A stretch of 64,000 nucleotides of DNA, taken from Lunularia cruciata. Lineage: Eukaryota; Streptophyta; Marchantiopsida; Lunulariales; Lunulariaceae. Below are positions 22,812 to 33,430 of this stretch, one piece after another; the stretch's first letter is position 1, and each line of letters begins with the position of its first letter. The stretch is from contig OX419760.1 of assembly GCA_948567375.1 (NCBI GenBank), positions 62,740,911-62,804,910 of the forward strand, read 5' to 3'. Below the pieces are notes generated by a model. It was not told where the DNA came from. It saw only the letters and a list, made by a program, of their open reading frames with translations, and did not search any database. A program made the position numbers and the translations under genes.

Positions 22812-24069
22812 TTTACCACCAGACTAAGTTTTCACTTTGTCCTCAAAGTGAAGGTCTCTCTATCTTCTATGATACATCTTCAAATTATCATGGTTAATCC
22901 TATCAAAGTTTTTTCTTCCTAACTCCTTGAGATTGTAGGTATAGTTGCTCCACACCTTCTCCACTATGAAAGGTCCAAAGTATTTAGGCAAAACTTTTTT
23001 TGTACTCTCTTGAATAGACTAGAATCAAACAACATTGCCCCAATCACCTTCTTTGAAAAGCTCCGCTTTATTCTTGCCTTGCCTCTTGTCATAGCTCTCC
23101 TTTTGTTTCCTTTAGGCTTGCTCCACTTGAACCATAGCTAATGCTCTTGCCTCTTCCAATTCCATGAGTTGATCCTTCCTTGACTTCTCTACATCACCTC
23201 CTTGTGCTTTCTTCAATCTCCTATGAATGCTTTGGAAGGTCAAACGATCATAGTGAATAGGTAAGGTAGACTCAATACCATAAACCAATTGAAATGGAGA
23301 GTATCCGGTGGAAGTCTTCACGGTTGTCCTATGCTCCCACAAAACAACATGAATCCTCTTGTCCCAATGATGTTTAGCCCTCTCTATTTTTGCATCTTTG
23401 GCCAACATCATGCACAAGGTCTGATTCGTTCTCTTTGCCAACCCATTGAAATTTGGCTTATAAGATGTAATTACTCTATGTGTGATAAAGAGGTATCGTA
23501 GCATGGCTATAGTAATGCTTCTTGTAAACTCTTCTCCTCTATCAGAAACCAAGGCATCCAAACCTAGTGATAATGCATTCATAAAAGAAATCTCCCAACT
23601 TCATCTTCATTCTTGTCCCTCAATGGTCTAGCCTCAACCCACTTGGTAAGATAATTGGTAACTACCCAATATACCAATTGTTCCTTGGGGTTCTATTAAG
23701 AGGACCTACAAAATAAATTCCTCACTTCTCAAAAAGTCCTAGCAATGGAATTGATTTAAGTGATGGAATGGAAGTAGATTTTCTAGTAAAGGCTTGACAC
23801 ACATGACAAGTTTTGCAATAATCAAGAAAATCCTTGAAAAACCCCCTCCAATGGTAACTTGCATCTAGAATCTTGAAAATAGTCACCTTTCTTGTAAAGT
23901 GTCCTCCGCACACTAAACCTTCATGAAACTCCTTGATGAGTAAGATAGACTCATCCTTACTCATTGCTCTTCGAAATAGACCATCTGCTCCTTGGTGAAA
24001 AAGAATATCTTCCACCGTTGTATAAGGTCTAGATCTTGCTGCAAGGGCCTTCCTCTCCCTAGCATGCAT
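22812..24069 (-). pseudogene. A3 integrase
   Basis: The zinc-binding region in ORF 23,722-24,069 is well preserved: E-F-H-E-G-L-V-C-G-G-H-F with Y-C-K-T-C-H-V-C-Q, an HHCC arrangement. The core ORF 23,112-23,582 has S-D-R-G-E-E-F-T-R. It has N-G-L-A-K-R-T-N-Q-T-L, again Lys in place of the catalytic Glu, and continues through L-W-E-H-R-T-T-V-K-T-S-T-G-Y-S-P-F. The C-terminal part to 22,830 is frameshifted. No chromodomain is seen. Confidence 0.75.
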
Positions 24070-24074
24070 TCCTT

Positions 24075-25673
24075 CTAGATAGTTACCTCTTGTAACAAAT
24101 TCCAGAATCTCTTTGTAATTGGAACCTCTTGAGCAATTGAGATTGTTATGAGCTCCTCATTTGGAAAGGAATCATGTACTAGTTCATCTCCATCATGATC
24201 ATAGGCCCTAGATAACAAATCACCATCTGCAAGTTTCTTCCCTAGCCTATCCTTAATGGTGTAGTCATACTCAAACACGAGTATCATCCACCTTGCTAGA
24301 CTCCCTTTGACATTAGGCTTGTTGAAGATGTACTTCAAAGCCTTGTGATCTGTGACAATGGTGGGTTTCCCTCCAATCAAGTAGTTTATAAACTTCTTTA
24401 GACCAAAGATCACTACCAACCATTCTCTCTCCGTAATAGAGTAGTTCTTTTTTTCTAAAACCCATCTTCCTACTAGCATAAGCTATTGGATTATCATGCC
24501 CATCTTGGTCTAATTGACTAAGAGTGCATCCCATAGCTACATTGGAACATCAATGGAGAGGATGAAAAGCTTACTCCATCAGGTTTAGCAAGAATTGGAG
24601 CTACAACAAGGGATTGCTTGAGCTACTTAAAAGCTTTGAGAGCCTCCTTGTCCTCCAAAATCACCATGTAATCTACACTCTTCTTCATGTAGATGGTCAA
24701 TTCATAAGCCTTGTTGGAAAATGAGAAGATGAACCTCCTATAGTACCCAACCATCCACTCAAATTGGCGTAACTTTGTCAAACTTGAAGGGAATGGAAGG
24801 CCTGAGATTTTTTCCTCACCTTCTAACGATCAACTACTATTCCATCCTTGGAGATGTTGTGCCCCAAAAGTAGACCTTCTTCACAACCAAAAGTGCACTT
24901 CTTTGGGTTGAGTGATACATTTGCTTCATTCAAGCATTGCAAGACCTTGATCAGGTGCTCAAAGTGCTCCTCCTTGCTCCCATAGATACAAAATTCATCA
25001 ATGAAGTCTCTCACAAATTTCCCAATGAAAGGTTCAAACACCTTGTTCATGAACCATTGAAATGTGGCTGGAGCATTGCAAAGCCCAAAAGACATGACCT
25101 TGAAAGCATAAGTCCTCCAAGGTGGGGTGAATGTGGTGAGTTGTTGATGCTCTTGTGCAATCTTGATTTGGTTATACCCATTATAACCATCTCCAAAATT
25201 GTACCTCTCATGACCTGCAACCTCCTCCAAGATCTCATCAATGAATGAAAAAGGGTAATAGTCCTTCTTAGTAACAACATTAAGCTTCTTGTAATCTATA
25301 CATACCCAAAGCTTACCGTTATTTTTTTCACAATCACAATTGGAGACACCCATTCTGAATTCTCCACCTCAAAGATAAAGTGAATCTTCTTGAGCTTATC
25401 AATCTCCTCCTTCACAACCAAAGATATTAGTAGACTAATGCAATGTTGCTTTTGGTGGACTGGTCTTGCATCCGACTCCACCTCAATCTTGTACTTCTCC
25501 AAGGTGACTTCCTTTAGATCCTTGTAATTGAAAGCAAACACACGGATGAACTTGCGGAAAATCTCCTCAAATCTTACCTTCTCCTCCTTGGTAACATTTG
25601 GACCATACTTGAGTGTAGATAACCTTCTCTCTATCTCCTCAAGTATCAATGGTGATTTATCTAGGTCATCCAA
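24075..25673 (-). pseudogene. A3 reverse transcriptase and RNase H
   Basis: ORF 25,296-25,673 holds the N-terminal connection (F-A-F-N-Y-K-D-L-K-E, then E-W-V-S-P). ORF 24,823-25,353 is the RT proper: C-I-D-Y-K-K-L-N, F-I-D-E-I-L, Y-N-G-Y-N-Q-I, F-G-L-C-N-A-P-A-T-F-Q and the palm box F-I-D-E-F-C-I-Y-G. The second catalytic Asp is Glu here (A2 keeps Asp). RNase H lies in 24,075-24,534, with E-R-E-W-L and V-T-D-H-K-A-L. The N-G-Y-N-Q-I and L-C-N-A-P-A-T-F-Q wording is typical of the Athila/Tat side of gypsy elements. Confidence 0.8.
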
Positions 25674-26057
25674 AACCTATGGCTTAGGTGAAAAATCCAT
25701 AGCACACAAGGGATACACATCTGAATTAGATTCAGATTCATCCTCCTCTATAGATGTCACTTCCTCCATGCTTGTGTCCTCATTTGAAGCTCCTTTCTTC
25801 TTTATTTGATTCCCAATAATCAGATGATGATGTATCTAAATGTGAAGTGTTGGTGGTGTTAGTGATTGGAATTGTGACTCTATAGTTTGATTGTCCAATC
25901 CTCAAGTACCCTTTGTACCATCAATTTGTTGTGCGTGCTACTTTCAACCATGGGCTCCCAAGAAGCAAATCATGACTTGAATCTTTCAAGACTTGGAAAG
26001 TCATGAGATTTTGAACACCCATAATTGAAACTACCATCTTATCCATCATCCCTACTA

Positions 26058-26716
26058 TCAAACTTGTTGCTTTTTTGCCATGATCACCATAAATGTTGAA
26101 GGCTTGGAGGGTATCATACTTAACTTCTTCATCAATCTTTCTGATATGGCATTCACTGTTGATCTTCCATCAACAAGTGCATCCTTGATGTTGTGACCAT
26201 TCACTCTCACATCAATCTTGGAGGCATATTCACAAGCATCTTCCATGGTGTTGGTTAGGTATCCACCACCTCCATTGATATTGGATCTTTTGCCTTGTTA
26301 TTCCTCTTGCTCCTTATAGAACTGAAACCACCTCTAAATTCCTTTTTCAAGGTACGATTCAAAGCAATTAGTTGGCCCATTGTGATGTTAGCCTTATGAC
26401 TCCCAACATCTTCCAACACATTGTAGTTCTTTTGTTTCTTGGAGATCAAGAAGTCCTCCATCCCCAACTTTTTCTTTGGAATATTTTTTATTGATGGTGT
26501 TGAGGTGCAAGTGCTCCTAGTAGACATAAGAGTATCCTTGCTAGGAGTAAATCCTTGTGAAGAGTGTACATCCTTTACAAAACAAGCTCTCTTCTTCTCT
26601 TGTGCCAAAACATTCAAATTAAGACCTTTGGAGTTTGAGCACTCCCCCTTCTCATACTTACTCTCAACCACATCTATGGATGATATCCCCTTACCTTTGT
26701 TTGGATGAGGAGCCAC
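26058..26716 (-). pseudogene. A3 protease region
   Basis: ORF 26,255-26,716 is a Ser/Lys-rich linker with K-K-L-G-M-E-D-F-L-I-S-K-K. ORF 26,058-26,246 has V-R-V-N-G-H-N-I-K-D-A-L-V-D-G-R-S-T-V-N, the retropepsin-like active-site segment in the family's D-G-R form, followed by S-E-R-L-M-K-K-L. The two ORFs are separated by a short frame break. Confidence 0.6.
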
Positions 26717-26800
26717 TTGGGTTTCACTCCTTCACTCTTGCTTTCAGTTGGCTCTCTAATAACCCTTTCCTCCATGGTATGTGGAATTTGGGCAATTCTT

Positions 26801-27744
26801 TTAGATGTGACTTCTTCCTCTACAACCAAAATAATTATCATTGAAATTATTGGTTGGTTGAAGTACTCTATATGGATTGTTTCCATAAATTCTAGGTCCT
26901 CTCCCCACATTCTTATCCACCTCTCTCTTCTCCCATAGTTGCACTACATTGATCTTGAGATCTACAAGTTGTCCCGTGATGGTTTGAAGTGGATCTTTTG
27001 GTGGAGATGCAAGAATTGGAGTAACTATTACTTGTGGTGCAACCCTTTCCACCAAAGTATCAGAAGTTCTACCATACTTTTAGCCTTGGAGGTTGCACAA
27101 CCTCCTTCACCACCAAATCACTCGCATCCTCTTCCAAAGTCTCCTCCATACAAATTGCAATATTGATAGCTTCAACCTTGGAAGAATGTTTTTCATATCT
27201 CACCTTACTTTTGATATGTGGTCTCAACCCTCTCGCAAAATTCTTGGTGAGCATAGCTCCTATGCCAATCATAATAGTCTCCACATCATCCCCACCCTTC
27301 CTCAACACTATGCAAAATCTGGACTCTAACTTCTCCACTCTTTCTATATAAACTCTCACTTTCTCTCCATCTCCTTGTTTGATGAAGGTAACCTCACTCA
27401 TCAATCTCTCATAACTCTCATATGGAAGAAAATTCGCAATTAGTGCTGAATTTAAACTCTCCCAAGACTCTTCTTGTCCATCTCTCCTCTCTCTCTTTTG
27501 GTATTCTGATTCATACCATGTAAGTACTGCATCCTCAAAGAAATTTGGTAATAATGAGCTCCACTCATTCTTCTTCTTCTCATTGTTACCTATGTAAGCT
27601 CTCTTGAAGTCTCTCACAAAGGCCCCCATATTTTCTCCATCCTTGCCAAAGAAAACCAGAAGTTTCCCTATCTTAGCCCGTCACTATTTTTCTCTTTTCT
27701 CTCAAAATTTTTTCTTTTCTCTCACTCTATAACTAATAGAGTAT
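26801..27744 (-). pseudogene. A3 gag (best-preserved capsid of family A)
   Basis: ORF 27,069-27,629 (186 codons) has the capsid pattern: F-E-D-A-V-L-T-W-Y, W-E-S-L-N-S-A-L-I-A-N-F, a Y-E-R-L-M-S segment, and R-V-E-K-L-E-S-R-F. Next, 26,801-27,055 contains a K-I-N-V-V-Q-L-W segment and the degenerate knuckle F-G-C-R-G-R-S-H. In this copy the last Cys of the knuckle (K-N-C-P) survives but a stop precedes it. It is cut on the 5' side by solo LTR B. Confidence 0.75.
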
Positions 27745-28333
27745 TGTAATACTCTGAGGACAAGAGAATTCTCCAAGAGAGATACAAGAGAGAAAACACT
27801 CAATACTCTGATGCTCCAAAGGAGCATCTACTCTTTATTATATAGCAAAGAGGATCCCCTCAAAGAAAGCTTCACCCTTGGATCAGATACATGGATTGGT
27901 GACCTGTCAATGAGCTCCATCCTTGGATTAGTTGTTGGTATGGGTGACATGTCATTCCTTGTCCTATCTAGTTGGTCAAATGGGTTTGACCAAAGGGAAT
28001 CCTTAGGGAATCTTCCTTTTAGGGAGCTCAGAATTGCATGGTGAGGTATCTTTGGAAAGCTCTCAATGAGATGAATCATAAGGGGTGGAAGGCAAGCTCT
28101 TACTCCCTTGAGAGAACATAAAAATTTTATTTTTGAAGTCTAATTCATCCATTTGGGCCTCCAAAATTGGTACTTAAGTTTTAATGTTATTTTTGACTTT
28201 TACCCTATTAGTAGAAGTACTTTGTTGGTGACACCTCTGCCTGATCTACATAGCCCATTGTACACAATATCTTTCTAGATGTTAACAAGCCAATATTCAC
28301 CTCCAAATAATATGTCTAGTTACTTGTATTACA
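27745..28333 (-). repeat. B: solo LTR of a C-related chromovirus
   Basis: A 589-bp block starting TGTAATACTCTG and ending TTACTTGTATTACA, flanked by a perfect TSD AGTAT (27,740-27,744 and 28,334-28,338). Read on the minus strand it resembles the C LTR: the start TGTAATAC, the ACTTCTACTAATAGGG block, a TATATAAT promoter box (about 27,838) and the GTCCTCAGAG end. No internal region remains, so it is a product of LTR-LTR recombination. It lacks the extra U3 repeat unit that C has. Confidence 0.9.
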
Positions 28334-29013
28334 AGTATATACATGACTAACACCATTTGAGAGTAATACACCCTAGGGAACACAAAAGGTTCAGGTTGCT
28401 CCAAGATTTCTGAAGCAATATCAAATCCTAAAGTGCATATTAATCAAATCCTCATAGATAGTTTATCTATAAATTGAAAGATTATCTCCATCAATAATCT
28501 TGAGAACTAGTTGATGAAGGTGGTAGTATTTCTATAGCTATACTAAGACTCTCTCCAATATCCTTCACCAAAGTTTCCAAAAGTGTTTTTACTCCATTAC
28601 ACTCATGTCTTTTTGGAAGTACTTCCACTCCACAAACCTCACACAACTCCTTGGTCTTAGATCTTCTCCCTTCCAATCTAAGTGAAGAAAGTTAGATATG
28701 CAAACCCAAGTCAAGTAAGCATCTCCTTTCTCTCAATCTCTTGCTCTCAAAGGTCAATGGAGATGAGCTTGCCTTATATCCCTTCATTCAACATAAAAAT
28801 CACTTAGATTCACCCTTTCCTCCAAGTGGTGTAGGTTTTTAGATCCTCTCAACACTCTCTTAAAATTTATTATTAAACTCTATTCCTCAAATCCACCCCT
28901 AAAATCATCTCAGACCCTTGGAGAACCTTGCATAGCCTCAATTTTCACTCTTGGTGAACCCTCTATGTTCCCAAGATGAGTCCAAACACTCAAAAATGTT
29001 TTTTGTTGCTCTC
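28334..29013 (-). pseudogene. A3 upstream ORF region
   Basis: This aligns with 366-1,061 (A1) and 18,081-18,790 (A2). ORF 28,491-28,676 has E-G-R-R-S-K-T-K-E-L, then C-E-V-C-G-V-E-V-L-P-K-R-H-E-C, a CX2CX8HXC arrangement better preserved than in A1 or A2. The canonical knuckle further upstream (about 28,775) is degraded here. It is cut at 29,013 by C. Confidence 0.6.
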
Positions 29014-29750
29014 TGTAATACCAAGAGTTAGCCATATGATCTAGATGTGAAATTCGGTTTGGTAATATCTAGAATGATGTTATACATGATGGTCAAAATA
29101 GATCAGATAGAAGTATCACCAAAAGAATACTTCTACTAATAGGGCAGAAACCAAAATAGACTTGAGAACCTTAGAACCAATAGCTAGACATATGATTTAA
29201 AGGTGAGAATTGGTTTGGTAACATCTGGAAGGATGTTACACACGATGGACTAAACAGATAAAAAAGAGGTATCACCAAAAGGGGACTTCTACTAATAGAG
29301 TAGGAACCAAAATATGCCTGAAATCTTTGAAGGTAATTTTGGAGGCCTAAACGGATGAATTATGCCTCAAAAATGTGCAGATTGCTCCCCCCAATGGAGG
29401 AAAGGTTGGCCTTCCTTCCCCCTTACTTTGTCTCATTGAGAGCTTTCCAATGGTACCTCACGTGATTCTGAGATTCCTACATGAAGATTCCCTAAAAGAT
29501 TCCCTCTGATCAAAGCTTGTTTGACCAACCAGATAGGACCTAGACCAGACATGTCACCCATCCAAGTAAGTAATCCAAGGGTGGAGCTTGCTGACATGTC
29601 ACCTATCTATGTCCCTAATCCTATGGTGGAGCTTCCTTGGAGGAGATCCTCTTTGCCTATATAATAAAGAGAATGTGCTCCTTTGGGGCATCAAATGTTT
29701 GAGCGTGCAATCTGTGTTTTCTCTCTTCTCTTGTCCTCGGAGCATTATAA
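29014..29750 (+). repeat. C 5' LTR
   Basis: It starts TGTAATACCAAG; the end AGCATTATAA corresponds to AGCATTTACA of the 3' LTR. A TATA box, TATATAAT, lies at 29,659-29,666. The first 310 bp contain two diverged tandem copies (period about 156 bp, starting near 29,030 and 29,186), each ending in the CTTCTACTAATAG block. It is followed at once by the PBS. Confidence 0.9.
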
Positions 29751-29762
29751 TGGTATCAGAGC
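29751..29762 (+). other. C primer-binding site
   Basis: TGGTATCAGAGC matches the complement of plant initiator tRNA-Met exactly and starts directly after the LTR. Confidence 0.92.
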
Positions 29763-29890
29763 AAGTGTTTTAGTCCAAGAGAGTGGATCACCCCTCTTGG
29801 AATAGCACGAACTACTGAAACTGAGTAATTTGAGGAGGAGGACATAGAGTAATTGCTAGACTTAGGAATGACTTTAGAAGAGCGGATGGG

Positions 29891-30320
29891 ATGGATGCAC
29901 CGGGAGGACAATTTCCCGCACCTAGCTTTCTATTCTCAAACCCATTCCACATCAAGGTTATGTACATCCAGTGTGAGCAAATGAGGGTCTTGCTAGTTTA
30001 TCACTTTGGTGCAAAATTCATAGACAGAGTGATGAACTCACCAAACCCGGTGATTCTACCTGTGGCGATATATGACAGAGAGTGGGATTTGACAATCTAC
30101 ATTCTATTATGATAATATGGATATGAATGTCCCAAATCCTCTCTTTTTCAACATGCAAGTAGAAATCCGTTATGTAGTGAGACCGAAAGTGATGTTTAGA
30201 GATTTTGTGGTTAGGAATTTTGGTGAGGAGTATTATCAACAAGTGATAGCTTCTGAGGTCCCAATGGTAGTTCCGATAGTTCGTGCACTTTCCAGAGTGA
30301 TTATATTGACTATGTATTGA
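29891..30320 (+). pseudogene. C upstream ORF, unrecognised
   Basis: Between the PBS and gag lie two broken ORFs, 29,891-30,112 and 30,117-30,320. They seem to hold two diverged copies of one unit: the first has V-L-L-V-Y-H-F-G-A-K-F-I-D-R-V and V-I-L-P-V-A-I, the second has F-V-V-R-N-F-G-E-E-Y-Y-Q-Q-V and M-V-V-P-I-V. The position suggests an N-terminal extension of gag or a separate leader protein. I do not recognise the fold. Confidence 0.45.
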
Positions 30321-30359
30321 AGTAGACATTGGCAATTGAGTGTTGCAGGAACCATGGAT

Positions 30360-31435
30360 CCGCAATTACAAGAGCTGGTGCAAGGAATGCAAGGGATGTT
30401 GAATGAATTTTGAGAGATTAAGATGACCATGGAGAAAGTCAAGTGCAGATCCTCAAGAACGATCAAGCCATGCAAGACGAAGAGCCATCTCAAAACCCAG
30501 TACCTGCGACTGAAGTACTTGTAGAGGCACCCGTGCCTACGAACCCTATCAACAATGAAGCCACATTGCTACTCCTGATGAAGAAGACCTGCAACATCGA
30601 GCCTTACAAGGGGCATCGTATGATGGGAGTAGTGGAAAATTGGATCTCGAGAATGAATTGATATTTCCGCTTGTTTTGGATAGAGATCACGGTGCATGCT
30701 GCAGTGTTTGCATGTGGGTACTTGACCGATAAAGCACTCACATGGTATGATGCTTGGGAACGATCCATGTTGGCAAAGAGAAGGGAGGTCACATGGATGG
30801 CAATGCAAGAAGGACTGCTGAAGAATTTCCAATTGGTGGATTCTGTGTAGATGGCTCAAACCCGACTATGGGGATTGAGATAGAAGAATAGCATACAAGA
30901 GTATGTGGAGGTATTTTTGGATCTACAAATTGCAATTACTGACATGAGTCCAACAGAGGCTCTCGACAATTTCAAACGAGGGTTGAAAGAGCGGATTCGC
31001 CAAGAAGTCATGGTGCAAAATCCTTGCACAGTATTTGAAGCCATTGCTTGTGCGTAGAGAATAGAAGGAGCATTAGGTGGAGGTGAAGGAGTAGTTCCAC
31101 CTCAACATTATCTGGAAAAAATGCCACACATGGGTGGACCAGTACCGATGGAATTGGGCAACCTTCGATTTTGGGATTGAGGAGCACGATCGCTTCAAGG
31201 AGAGCGGGGACGGGTAGAAGAACAAAGAGATGGAGTCCCACAAGGAGAAGGGACTCGAGGAGAACAACGCTGTTGTTACAATTGTGGCCGTATTGGACAC
31301 ATATCTACCAACTGTCGCACTCATTTCCCTAGAGGCCCTCGGCCTTTGTAAAGGCGATCTTTGAACAACATGGAGAGGCACATTGAAGAAGAGGAGGTAG
31401 AAATCACTTTGGAAAACAAAGATCACCAGTAAATG
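30360..31435 (+). pseudogene. C gag
   Basis: A single frame with several stops. It holds a coiled N-terminal piece (Q-E-L-V-Q-G-M-Q-G-M), then ORF 30,443-30,661 with V-V-E-N-W-I-S-R-M-N. The capsid segment follows (A-L-T-W-Y-D-A-W-E and S-I-Q-E-Y-V-E-V-F-L-D-L, then F-K-R-G-L-K-E-R-I). The zinc knuckle C-Y-N-C-G-R-I-G-H-I-S-T-N-C at 31,274-31,315 is canonical. Stops include those after S-R-M-N and D-S-V. The frame differs from pol (frame 2 versus frame 1), so a shift or separate product would have been needed. Confidence 0.75.
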
Positions 31436-31539
31436 TACCTCGCGGCCTTACTGGCTCAATAAGGAAGTAGAGAAGCGAGGGAAGGAAGAAGAATAATGCA
31501 CAAAGATCCCGAAAGGCAACCTCACAATTGATTGTTGTG

Positions 31540-33018
31540 AATGGAATCCTAGAAGGTAATCAAGTGAGAGTATAAATAGATTCGGGAGCAACAGAGAATT
31601 TCTTGTCTTGCTCTATTGCAATAAAATTGGGAATGGATCTAGAGAGAGATGAGAGTGAAGAAGTAGAGTTACCTAATGGGAAAATAGAGAGGATTGAGTC
31701 ATTACCTAGACGGGTAACCCTCTTTGTAGGAGAATATCAAGAAGTAATTGAGTGGCGAGTGATACAGTTAGCTCGTTATGATGCAATTTTAGGCATGCCA
31801 TGGATGGAGCAGTATAACCCTATGGTGGATTGGAGGAAAAAAGTAGTGAGAACCCACCAATGGTCAATCATTGGGGTTAAAGAAAAATCACACAAGCAGA
31901 AACTACCTCTATATGTCATAGGGATGGCAACTATCTGTAAGACCAATAGATGTTTTATGGGTCTAATAAGAGAAGTCCAGAGTGCACAACTCGATGGACA
32001 AATTCCTGAGAAATTGAAGGATGTGGTGGATGAGTTTCAATATGTCTTTCTCGATGATCTACCCTTAGGATTACCACCAAAAAGGCGTGTAGATCACAAA
32101 ATTGAGACACTCCCGGGGAAGACACCTCCTTGTAAGGCCCCATATCGCCTATCACCTCATGAGTTGGAGGAGTGTAAGACTCAAATTGAGGAGATGCTAC
32201 AAAAAGGGTTCATCCAACCTAGCATATCACCATATGGGGCCCTTGTCTTGTTTGTGAAGAAGAAGGATGGTACAATACGCATGTGCATTGACTATCGGGG
32301 TCTCAATCAGCAAACAGTGAAGAACAAATACCTCTTACCTTGCATGGATGACCTGTTTGATCAACTCTATGGAGCGAGATACTTCACCAAACTGGACTTG
32401 CGGAGCGGTTACAATCAAATCCAAATTGTAGAGGAGGATGTGTACAAAACTACCTTTCAAACCAGGTATGGCCACTTTGAGTATCTTGTGATGCCTTTTG
32501 GCCTCACCAATGCACCTGCCACTTTCATGAGTCTAATGAATGATATATTTTGTCCATACTTGGATAAGTCTGTTATTGTTTTCTTGGATGATATCTTAGT
32601 ATATAGTAGCACGATGACAGAACACAAACAACATCTACGAGAGGACCTCCGGATTCTAAGACAGAATCAATTATATGCAAAAATCTCAAAGTGTGAGTTC
32701 GGCAAGTTTGAAGTAGACTACTTGGGGCATAGAGTAAGTGCAAAGGGCATTCAAGTATTGACGGATAAAATAGAGGTCATTCAAAAATGGAGTGCCCTAG
32801 AAGATCAGACTCAACTTAAGAGCTTCTTGGGGTTGACGGGATTCTATCGTAGATTTGTCAAGGACTTCTCCAAGGTTGCACAGCCTTTAATGGCACTACT
32901 TGGCAAGGGGAAGAAGTGGACATGGAGAACTGCACAAGAGTTGGCCTTTCAAGAATTGAAGGCCGCCTTGCTACATGCACCAATCTTGAAGTGGTATGAC
33001 CCAAAACATCCAATCTAG
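31540..33018 (+). pseudogene. C protease and reverse transcriptase
   Basis: The frame is open from 31,576 to the TAG at 33,016. The retropepsin D-S-G-A-T is at 31,579-31,593, just after a TAA (31,573), and Y-D-A-I-L-G-M-P-W follows. RT has [47 protein letters not shown] and the palm F-L-D-D-I-L-V-Y at about 32,581-32,604. The thumb has Y-L-G-H-R-V-S and [11 protein letters not shown]. All RT active-site Asp residues are present. Confidence 0.88.
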
Positions 33019-33430
33019 TTGGCTACAAATGCATCAGGCGTAGCAATAGGAGCAGTCCTACAACAAGAGTGGCATGATGGATGGCATCCAATTGCATATT
33101 TCTCTCAAAAGTTGTTACCGGCAGAGCGCAACTACCACACCACAGAACGAGAAGAGCTGGCCATCGTTCTAGCAACCAAGCATTGGAAGCACTATCTAGG
33201 CGAGAAGGCATTTGTAGTAGAGATAGACCACAAACCTCTAGTCTACCTTGAGACACAGAAGGATCTATCTCGTCGCCAAATTTGGTGGGCAGAGTGGCGA
33301 CAACGCTTCAACATGACAATCACCTACATGGAAGGTAAGAAGCAACTTGCAGATGCATTCACCCGCATGCCAATGGCAAACAACTTGGTGGCAGAGGTTA
33401 AGATTAACCTTGAATTCTGGCCAAAGATTC
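33019..33430 (+). pseudogene. C RNase H
   Basis: It follows RT in the same frame after a stop. The first catalytic position reads A-T-N-A-S-G, Asn where gypsy elements have Asp. The remaining acidic positions are present in R-E-E-L-A-I-V, E-I-D-H-K-P-L and L-A-D-A-F-T-R-M. A frameshift at about 33,430 ends the frame. The Asn and the stop predict loss of activity. Confidence 0.85.
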
